From assembly GCF_001411555.2 (NCBI RefSeq), contig NC_049907.1:39733482-39797481 (forward strand): a stretch of 64,000 nt of DNA, read 5' to 3'. Positions 34,401 through 43,515 of this stretch are shown piece by piece (position 1 is the stretch's first letter; each line of letters opens with the position of its first letter). The notes beneath the pieces were generated by a model. That model was given only the letters and a program-made list of their open reading frames with translations, had not been told where the DNA came from and did not search any database. Origin of the DNA: Juglans regia. Lineage: Eukaryota > Streptophyta > Magnoliopsida > Fagales > Juglandaceae. The translations under genes and the position numbers were made by a program.

Positions 34401-37400
34401 TTAGCAATGTACTTCATGTGCCCAACATAAAAAAAAAATTTAGTTTTTGTTTCTTAGTTTACTCGTGATAACAATGTTTTCATTGAATTTCACTCTAATT
34501 ATTTTTGTGTGAAGGACGAGCTCACGCGGAAAACAGTGCACCACGGTAAGACTAGGGGTGGTCTTTATCCGCTTACCCTCTTCCCTTCCTCCAGTGGCTC
34601 CCTCCATGCATTATCCTCTGCACGTGTTCTTCTGGATGTCTGGCATTCCCATCTTGGTCACGTCTCCTACCCCACTGTGAAACGTCTTGTCTCTCAGCTC
34701 AACCTTCCCGTCTCGTCAAATAAAGTGCCTACTATATGCTCTGCATGTCAACAAGGCAAAAGTCATCGCCTTCCTTTTTCTACATCCTCATCAATGTCCT
34801 CCTTTCGTTTAAAACTATTATTTGCCGATGTTTGGGGACAAGCTCCCACTTTGTCATTTAATGGTTATAAATATTATGTTTTCATTGTTGATCATTTTAG
34901 TAAATTTTTATGGATATTTCCCATGGTTAATAAATCAGATGTTCTTTCTATTTTTCTCACTTTCCAAAAACATGTCGAACGTCAATTCAATCGTCAAATT
35001 AAATCTGTCCAAATGGATGGAGGTGGTGAATTTCAACCCTTCCACAAGCACTTCATGCAAACTGGTATTCAACACCGTATCTCCTGTCCTTACACGTCTG
35101 CACAAAACGGTACTGTTGAACGTCATCATCATCAAATAGTTGAGGTTGGACTCTCCCTCCTCTCGCACGCTAATGTTCCTACTTCTCATTGGGACTCTGC
35201 CATTCAAATGGCTACCTATCTAATTAATCGTCTTTCATCCACGTCCCTTAATTCTCTCTCTCTCCCTTTGAAACATTATTTCACAATCCTCCGGATTACT
35301 CTCTTCTTTGAACTTTTGAATGTGCGTGTTGGCCTTATCTTCGTCCGTTTAATAAACACAAAATGAATTTTCGCTCAAAGCTATGTGTCTTTCTTGGTTA
35401 CAGTCCATTTCATCGGGGATTCAAGTGTTTCGATCCTCAGTCAGACCGTGGCTTCATCTCCCGACACGTTTTGTTTGATTATCGCAAATTTCCGTATTCC
35501 ACCTCATCGTCCAACACGTTGTCCTCATCTTCTCCTATTTCATCGCCACGAGTCCATCTACCTAAGACATTATCTCTTACTTCTATAGATCTCCCTTCAG
35601 ATAACTCCAAGTTATTTTTGAATTCCAATGAGTCTCATTCGGTTAGTCAACTACAAGATCACTCCAAGCCTACCTCATCCATATCCAATTCAATTACCAA
35701 CTCACCCTCGAAGTTCAATTCAAAATTCAATTCAAATCCGTTATCTTTATCCTCATCTCATTCAAAAATTAATTCACCCGTATATCACTCTACCCCATCC
35801 CAACGTCCAATATTCTCACAACCAACTATTCTTATCTCTCCCGATCATTCCAAATCCAACATGTCTTCATCTAGTTCTACCTCTCCACGTGTCTCCCACC
35901 GACTCTCCCCCATCTCACTCAAAATTCAATTCACCTGTATCCCATCCTACCTCATCCCAATGTGCATTATCCTCACAGCCGCCTGCTCTTCTCTCTACAG
36001 ATAATTCAAAATCAAATACAACTTCATCCAATTCTATTTCTCCACGTGTGTCTCCCACCAACTCTCCCTTATCTCATTCAAAATTCAACTCACCCATACC
36101 TCATTCTATCTCATCCTCACCGACTACCAAATCTCCCACGTCCATTCGGTCACTACCCCCTCTTAGTCTTGATGTGGTGCTCTCACTCACTCCTCAAGCT
36201 CATCCAATGACGACATGCTCACAAGTTGGCACATTCAAATTGAAACAAATTTATGATGGGACTATCAAGTATCCTCTTCCTAAGGCCATATTTATGGAGA
36301 AAGTGGACATTCCGGACGAGCCTACATGTTATACTGAGCCTGCAAAATACAAAGAGTGGCGCCATGCCATGGACCAAGAGTTCTCGGCACTCATGAAAAA
36401 TGACACTTGGTCTCTTGTTCCTCGACGTCCAGATATGAATATTATGGGAAACAAGTGGGTATTTCGGTCCAAGTTAAACTCGGATGAGACTCTCAATCGG
36501 TGTAAAGCTCGCATTGTTGCTAAGGGCTATCATCAACAACCATGTATTGACTATTCTGACACCTGCAGCCTTGTAGTCAAACCAGCGACCATTAGGGCGG
36601 TTCTCTCCTATGCTATCTCTCATGGTTGGCCCCTTCGCCAAATTGATGTGAACAATGCCTTTCTCCATGGCCTCTTATCTGAGGAAGTTTACATGGCTCA
36701 ACCGCTTGGTTATGAGCACTCTCAAATTTCCGACCATGTTTGTCGTCTGCACAAGGCAATCTATGGCCTGAAACAAGCACCTCGCGCCTGGTATTCTCGA
36801 CTCTATGAGAAACTTGTTTCCCTTGGTTTTTTGAATTCTAAATCGGATTCCTCTCTATTTATTTATAATGAGGGTGGTGTTTGTCTATTTGTTCTTATTT
36901 ATGTTGACGACATTATCATCACCAGGTCACTTGCAAGCTCTATTGAATCTTTTATTAGTGCTTTAGATCATGATTTTTTGAACTCAATTATTTTCTAGGT
37001 GTGGAGACTACCAAAGTTCCAGATGGCCTTTTCTTATCTCAGCACAAGTACATTTTTAATCTATTGGAGCGAACGAAAATGTCTGAAGCCAAACCGGTCT
37101 CATCGCCTATGTCCACATCCACTTCACTCTCCAAATTTGACAGCACTACCTTTGATGATCCTTATCTATACCGGAGCACAATTGGCGCCTTACAGTATTT
37201 GTCCCTAACGAGACTAGATATTTCTTTCGCCATCAACAAAGTTTGTCAATTCATGCATCATCCCTCCATTTCTCATTGGGAGGCAACCAAACGAATCTTG
37301 CGTTATCTCAAGAATACAATTGATCATGGTCTTCTTCTACGCCGTGGGTCTATCTCTCAGCTCTCTATCTATTCCGATGCCGACTGGGCCGGCTGTGCAG

Positions 37401-39013
37401 ATGATCGCAAATCCACAGGTGCCTATTGTGTCTTTCTTGGCCCCAATCTTATTTCTTGGAGCTCCAAGAAACAACCTACAGTTACTAGATCTCGTACTGA
37501 GGCCGAATTCAAAGCTGTCGCCAATGCTACTGCCGAGTTCAATCTCTCATTCGCGAGATGGGCATCTCTCTCTCTCATCCACCCACTTTTGGTGTAATAA
37601 TGTGGGTGCTACATATGTCGCGGCTAATCCAGTGTTTCATGCCCATATGAAGCATATCGAAATTGACTATCATTTTGTACGAGAGCAAGTCCAACGCAAG
37701 GCCTTAGACGTGCGCTTCATCTCCAGCAAAGATTAGCTAGCTGATATCCTCACAAAGCCGTTGTCATCTCAACATTTCAGCTTTCTCAGGAGCAAGCTCA
37801 ACATTCTTTCAGTACCGTTCAGCTTGAGGGGGGATATTGAACACTCAGAGTCCATCGGTTTTCCATCATCACCAGCCTTATCATCTTAACCTTACCCTAG
37901 GCTTGTGTAACTGTTTTATCTTTTAATATTTATTTTACCGAACTCTTGTAACAAACCATGATATATATACAATACATGATCATCACTCTACGGCATTGTA
38001 GAGTTGATATTTTCATATTTATCTCTTTAGACTCATGCCACTTTACTAAACCACGTAAAATATGTATTTCATTTACTAGCCATAGACGTGTTTCACCACT
38101 ATAAGCACCACCGTCCACAAATAATCTGAAGCCTCGAAATCTGAAAAATGTTATAAGAAATCATCCAGTTGTCATGATCTGCGTGATCTTTTTATGGGCC
38201 ATGATCCGAGAACCGTTTGAATGGTAGATAGGATTAAAATCACCATCCATATAAATCCCTCTATTAATCAGAACTTAAAGAACGAACCCATTATCTCATT
38301 AAAAAATGAATGGGTAGGTTCTTTTTCCTTCTATTCAATCTAGATGTATGTGATATAATTCAGTTGAGCAGATGATAAGACGATTACAAATTCATACAAA
38401 CTTTTAAGATCGTTTTTAAATTAAAATAATCCAAAAAAATTATAAATTGCTTAGCACGAACATATATATACCTGCATGGAGCTGGTAGTTGTTTTGACTT
38501 GGGAGGATTAGGAGCCATAGAACACATAAACGTATCCCTCCAATTGGTAGTCGGTGCACTATAGAAATCGAAGTTGGTGTTGTACACAACCGGTTTCATG
38601 TGGTCACGAGTGTAGAACTCTTTCTTAATCTCAGTATCTTGCTCGTAGAACCTCCGCACCCCTTCCTTCATCTCCTCTAGAACACCCACAGGGATTCCAT
38701 GATTCACCACCTGAAAGAAACCCCATGTTTCTGATGCATCACGAACCGCTTCCACAACCTCCTTGCGTTTTGTCACATCTTTTTCGATGCCTTTGAGATC
38801 TATGACAGGAATTGTGCTGAACTGATTGTCATGGTCAGAAACTAAGTTCTTGTCAAAGATGTCCGGTGGTAAATGGAATATACGAGGGATCTCAGTAACC
38901 CCAGCATCTACCAGTCCTTTGACACCGGCTTTTGTGTCGTCAAAAGCCTTCAATTCACTTGCTCTATCGTAGTGATCTGGCTTTGGTGCAGCTGCAACTT
39001 CGGCACTCACCGT
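31475..39013 (-). CDS. Gene E: 2OG-Fe(II) dioxygenase with copia in intron 1 and lost ATG
   Basis: Three exons open and family-like: exon 1 38472-39013, exon 2 32225-32546 (322 nt), exon 3 31475-31726. Exon 1 has [16 protein letters not shown] and [12 protein letters not shown]. Exon 2 has the HAD iron motif. Exon 3 has VEHRVL and RVS, ending LLHFRI. Splice sites are intact: GT-AG for intron 1, GC donor for intron 2 (32224-32223). Two odd points. The start codon homologous to the second ATG of paralogue F (59326) is ACG here (39013-39011), and the F upstream ATG (59383) is also not conserved; the next in-frame ATG lies deep in the DIOX_N region. Intron 1 has grown to about 5.9 kb by copia-2 insertion. 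It is either recently inactivated or uses a near-cognate start; joined length is about 372 codons. Closest to F and G. Confidence 0.7.
33104..33298 (+). repeat. 5' LTR of copia-2
   Basis: 195 bp, starts TATTGAACATTC and ends TTTCTTTA. Same length as 37835-38029. It has a non-canonical TA...TA terminus. Confidence 0.93.
33333..37790 (+). pseudogene. copia-2 gag-pol remnant
   Basis: Gag runs about 33340-34180 ([13 protein letters not shown] region). A frameshift follows and the expected CCHC zinc knuckle is missing. The protease reads [11 protein letters not shown] in place of a D-S-G-A-T site. Integrase (34509-35366) keeps the HHCC finger and the D, D, E residues ([22 protein letters not shown]). 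The linker 35460-36200 contains Ser/Pro-rich internal repeats. RT (about 36290-36990) has NAFLHG and YVDDIII and is open across the motif core. RNase H (37001-37590) has SDADWAG and DRKSTGAY, with a stop near 37595 and another at 37734. Non-functional. Confidence 0.92.
37835..38029 (+). repeat. 3' LTR of copia-2
   Basis: 195 bp, starts TATTGAACACTC and ends CTCTTTA, followed by the GACTC duplication. Confidence 0.93.
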
Positions 39014-39326
39014 TTTCCTCCTCTTGTTTGGTAACAGATCTAGAAGCTCGGGGAGAACGGACCAGCTTATGGTATTTAAATTAACACCAGATGTTGGGAT
39101 AAAGAGCTGTTGTCGTTATAAGAAAAATAACAATTATTTGTAATGATAGTAACTATTTATGATAAAATAAATTTATTTTAATAAAAAATAATATTTTTTT
39201 ATAAAAAATAACTAATTATGAATAAACAATTTTCTGACTCAATAATTCATCTCGGCATTGCAGGTATGCATGTGGCCAAAAAGGATGGGCGACACTACTA
39301 AATGTTTTTAAAATATACAATATCAC

Positions 39327-39961
39327 AAGGGATGTAATCGGTTTGGTTTTGGACAAAATTTAAGACCGAACCGATATGCACTAGAGTCTGGTTTCATATT
39401 TTTGAAAACCGATTACGCACTGGTTACCCTCCTAAACTGATACTTCCGGTTTTACCGGTTCGGTCTGGTTTTTCGGTTTTAATAGTATTAGTATTAAGGC
39501 ATAAAATGTAATTAATATACTAATATATATTAGTATATTGATATATACTAATTAATTAAATCGAAATGTAATTAATATACTAATGTATATTAATATTACT
39601 AATATATTATGTATTTATTAAAAGAAATATGTTGAGAATTTATTAGGTTATAAAATGTTATTAATATATATTATGTTTAAAGCATATGATTAAATAAATT
39701 TTCATGTTCAAATAAATTATAATAATATTATCTTATATATAATTATAATTTATATTATTATACATATTATATATATAAATTTTATATAATATAAAAAATA
39801 TTATATATAATATTAAAAAATTAATTTAAAATTTATAATATAGTGAACTGATCTGGTCCTAAAAAGCATAGAACTGAAACTTGACTGGTACCAGCCGGTT
39901 TTGGAATTATGGAAACCGGCTCCGGACCGGACCGATTTTTCGATTAAATTTTACACCCCTA
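39327..39961. mobile_element. hAT-type MITE upstream of gene E
   Basis: Ends AAGGGATGTAA and TTTACACCCCTA, flanked by the exact 8-bp duplication AATATCAC (39319-39326 and 39962-39969). It has the same ACCGG-rich ends and AT-rich middle as 24468-25163. It lies about 310 bp upstream of gene E exon 1. Confidence 0.88.
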
Positions 39962-40088
39962 AATATCACTGAAGACTGGTCTTGGATTCATTGAAACCTT
40001 TCAATTCAGTTATACATGCGGTCACAACCAAATTAAATGGATCAGACCAAAGCTTCACCTAGTTGTGTTGGTGATATCATTTTTCTTT

Positions 40089-41361
40089 CAAAAATGCTAT
40101 GGACAATCGGCACGTATGCCCGCTGCGGCATCGCGTCTGACGTGGCTAAAATGAAAACGACGTCGTTTTACAAAAATGGAAAACAGAATGGGCTCTGGTT
40201 TCCATCCCCATTTCCAATCCACATTTTCTTCATCTTTTTCTTCCTCCATCCCACGATTACGTTTCAAATTCGAGAAAGCCATAGACCTCTCTTCCTCTTC
40301 ATTTAACCCCCCATTTTTTTCTTTCTATTTTCTCCATCTTCTTCCTCTCTTCGTCTTCTCCACGTCACAGCCGAACCCATGATGGTTTTGGGTCTCTTCT
40401 CTTCATCCTATCCACAAAGCCACAAAGCCACACCTACGAAGCCACTGGTTTTGGATCTCTTCTCTGTCCTATCCCCTGCTCACACTCGCAAGTTCCATCG
40501 GGTTTCGTGGACTCTTGTCACTCTATGATCTCTAGCTCCATTTCTATTTCTACTCCAAGGTACCGGTGCTTCGACCCCACGAGCCCTTACTTTCCCTCCC
40601 CCAATCACAACCCCCGATCCTTCTTCATCCTCTCTCCCACTTCCTAAAGAACACGAAATCCAGATGGAAACTGGAAGTGTCCCTCAAGAAAGGGTAGTCC
40701 ATTATCATCCACGACAAGGACAAGAACACCAAACAACACGGTGCGACATAGAAAAGCGACGTGATTGGATTCAAGCTAATACCTTTGGAATTCAACAAAA
40801 TCTGGATTAGGAAAAGCCAGGTGGCCTTAAATGTGACAGCCAGGAGCTACAGCATCACGCCCCAAGAATCGAACTTGGCCTAGCCGTAGGCGGCGATGGC
40901 GATGGAGACCATGTTGAGCATGGTGTCGAACTTGAAAGTATCCTTTTTGAAGACAAGGCTGATGGAGTAGACGGAAACGAGCATGAGGGCCTTGAGCATC
41001 TGGATGAAGTAGACAGAGAGGTAGATATAAGCAGAATTGGAGAACCAGAGGGAGAGGGAGTAAAGGGTGCCGATGGGGACGACATACCTAATGTAGAGGT
41101 CTCGGGTCATGGAGGTGGGCTCCTCCACGACCTTGAAGACGCAGATGACGAGGTAAGCGATGGAGGAGCAGAAGGCCATGTGAATCATGGTGAGCGAGAT
41201 CGGGAAGAGCCAGTTGTAGAGCTTGCAATCCAAGATCTACTTGTTGTAGATGATGACAGAGAAGCTGAGGGTGATCAGAGCCCCTTCTGTTTTTCATTTT
41301 TACAAAACGACGTCGTTTTCATTTTAGCCACGTTGGACACGATGCCGTAGTAGCATTTTTG
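40089..41361. mobile_element. Pack-MULE (1.27 kb) with captured host gene
   Basis: Long terminal inverted repeats (about 75-100 bp, the left one with an extra 24 bp or so) begin CAAAAATGCTA and share TGGCTAAAATGAAAACGACG. They are flanked by the exact 9-bp duplication TTTTTCTTT (40080-40088 and 41362-41370), the Mutator-superfamily signature. The paralogous segment at 52720-52780 lacks the insertion. No transposase is present; the right half carries a host transporter fragment, and the left half (40190-40640) is C/T-rich without a recognised source. Confidence 0.93.
40641..41283 (-). pseudogene. Captured sugar-phosphate/phosphate translocator fragment
   Basis: Minus-strand translation matches the plant triose-phosphate/nucleotide-sugar translocator family (type of Arabidopsis At5g25400/At2g25520). 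Recognisable pieces are [68 protein letters not shown], then [14 protein letters not shown] to about 40650. It covers roughly 210 residues and several membrane segments without introns. In-frame stops after VIIYNK, after IAAYG and after WGVML show it is non-coding. Known members are polytopic transporters of the endomembrane system. The match is from memory of the family, but the conserved stretches are long. Confidence 0.85.
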
Positions 41362-41398
41362 TTTTTCTTTAACGATATATCCGTAACGCTCGTACAAT

Positions 41399-42262
41399 TT
41401 TTTTTTTGTTTAAATAAACTTCATTTCATTTAATGAAACCAAAGTTATAGCTATAACTAATAAATACAGGAAAAAAATCCATATTACAAGTCAAACTACT
41501 CACTGTTTGGGCTATCCGCACATAAATTTCTTTGTGATAGACATTGTCTTAACTTCTATAAGCTCTCTAATGACAAAACTTTCTGAGATTATGAGACTCT
41601 GTAAAAATAGAGAATTCAATCCCCGTTTGTCTGAGATAACCAAACCTCATCTTCCAAAGAAGGAGAGGGAAAACCACCCCTCATCCTCCAACTCATGAAC
41701 GGGAAAACTATCCCTCATTTTCCAAAGGAGGAAAGGGTTCAACTACTATGGAAAACAAGTCTAATAGCCTACTTCTTTTTGTTTTTACCTAACACAAAAC
41801 AACGGAGAAAAACACAGGAAATACCAAAAGAAAATAGAAAAACAACAAAACAAAAACTTGAAAAACACATAAAACTGAAAAACACTGAGCAAGGAGGCTG
41901 GAATTGAGCATGAAGGAAACGCTTCACGCTGGGAGTGTGTCGGGCCTTCAATCCCGAGATGTCGAGATTGTTGACCCCATAAAATGTCGCGCGTAGATGC
42001 AGCATAGCCCTCTGTGTGGTGGCGCATGAAGGCCATGAGCGAACTTTGACCCAAGAGTGTGGATCATGCGCAACTCCTTTTGTCAAAAACCTTTGGCAGC
42101 CTGAAAGATCGGTGACTTAGGAACCCCACGGTGGTGCGTGTGGTGGTCGCTGGTCACCAAAAAGCAACAAACGTCGTTTCTCCATGCTTTGACAGGGAAA
42201 AAAGAAAAAAAAAAAAAAAAAACCTAGTCACCGACTAGAAAAATAAACACATAGAGAAAAAA
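41399..42262 (-). mobile_element. Probable non-LTR retroposon segment split by the LARD-like element
   Basis: A T-run at 41399-41408 is followed on the minus strand by sequence ending ...GGTTTCATTAAATGAAATG before the A-tail, as in a LINE 3' end. Comparison with the duplicate block at 52770-52800 shows that everything from about 41399 to 48485 is inserted at one point. No reverse transcriptase domain was recognised, so the class is tentative. Confidence 0.35.
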
Positions 42263-42267
42263 AACTG

Positions 42268-42972
42268 TGTTGATGTCGTATTTCGCATGCCCTTGGGCTA
42301 GGCCCCAGCAATTCGGGTTTTCAAAGTTGGGCCTCGATTGGTGCTGTGTGTAAGCCCCCGGTAATAGTCTGGTGCGGCTGTACAGTGTCTATTCATATGT
42401 CCATGACGATGAACAATATTTAAATGTAAAAAATAAAGAGATGAACGCACAGATTTTATGTGGTTCAACACTAGGCCTAAGTCCACGGGGTTTGGGGATA
42501 AGAGATTCCACTATAACAAGCTTGTTTACAGTCTCTCGTAGACTCTTATTTCTCTTTGTATAATGGAAGTTGTATAGCCATTTACTGAAGAATCAATTCT
42601 CTCCAGAGTTCTTTGGATCAAGAAAAAGTCTCTAAGTCCGAAGAAGTAAAAAAAATCAGATCCCAAAAGTGATGTAGTGTCGAAAAAAGTCTCGAATCCG
42701 TAGGTTTCCATTTCCTTTTATTGCTTGCCCCCCACTTGCTTTAAATCACTTCCATATTTTTTCTCTCCTAACACCTTACACCTTATATTTTCTTACTTCA
42801 TGTCAAATCACCAATTTTCCTCTCCTAACATTGTTTTTCCCTCATTCTCCGCTTACACCTCTATCCCTCTCCTCTCTTGTCCCTCACTCTTCTCTATTAT
42901 TTAATCTTCTAGTGAGTCCTCCCAGTGGGTGGGATTAGGACATTCTGTGGGCCGGGGAAAAACCCCATAACA
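42268..42972. repeat. Left LTR of the LARD-like element
   Basis: 705 bp, starts TGTTGATGTCGTATTTCG and ends CATAACA. Direct repeat of 46923-47509. Confidence 0.88.
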
Positions 42973-43225
42973 TTACCCCATCAATTCCTATCGGACTTGT
43001 CCGCTGGGAATTTCATAGTCTGTTTTTCCTGCTGGTTGGCCTTTAGGTGGGTTTCTATCCCGCCGAGCCTTTATGTTGTCGCTTTGTCATTCCGATTTCC
43101 TTAATTTCCTTTCCCTTTTCTTTTCCTTTTACTTTGTCCCGCTACTTTTCCTTAACTTTTCGTTTCATTTGCTCATTCCTGCATTATAAGAGTGTCAGTT
43201 TTTGTCTGCGAAGATTCATTTTTAT

Positions 43226-43515
43226 GGAGATTCTGTCGATAAATATTTTGTAGATAAAAATCCTGCCGATAAATATTTAATAGATAAAGATTCTGCCATA
43301 AGTATTTTGTAGAAGATCCCGCCAATAAATATTTGCAGAAGATCCCGCCGATAAATATTTGCAGAAGATCCCGTCGATAAATGTTTGCAGATGTCGATAA
43401 ATATTCCTTAGATGAAGTTTTAGCTGGTAAATATTTTGTAGAAGATCCCGTCGATAAATATTCCTTAGAAGAAGATCTTGCTAGTAGATATTTAGTAAAT
43501 GAAGATCCTGTTGAT
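43226..43515 (+). repeat. Tandem repeat, GATAAATATTTGCAGAAG type
   Basis: About ten imperfect units of 25-35 bp built around GCCGATAAATATTT and GAAGATCCCG, inside the LARD-like element. The units vary in length and sequence. Noncoding. Confidence 0.8.

Larger units (their letters stand above)
33099..38034 (+). mobile_element. Ty1-copia element copia-2 in intron 1 of gene E
   Basis: Complete boundaries: duplication GACTC (33099-33103 and 38030-38034), two 195-bp LTRs, primer-binding site TGGTATCAGA starting at 33299 directly after the 5' LTR, and a polypurine tract (GAGGGGGGA) ending at 37834 next to the 3' LTR. The paralogous intron of F has the uninterrupted empty site near 58183-58203 (CGCCTTGTGAACTCATGC). 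It is antisense to gene E. The LTRs differ at roughly two dozen positions by eye, so it is old. Confidence 0.96.

Noticed and set aside
43226..43515. CRISPR-like array
   Set aside because: The units are imperfect contiguous tandem repeats without unique spacers, in a plant LTR element.
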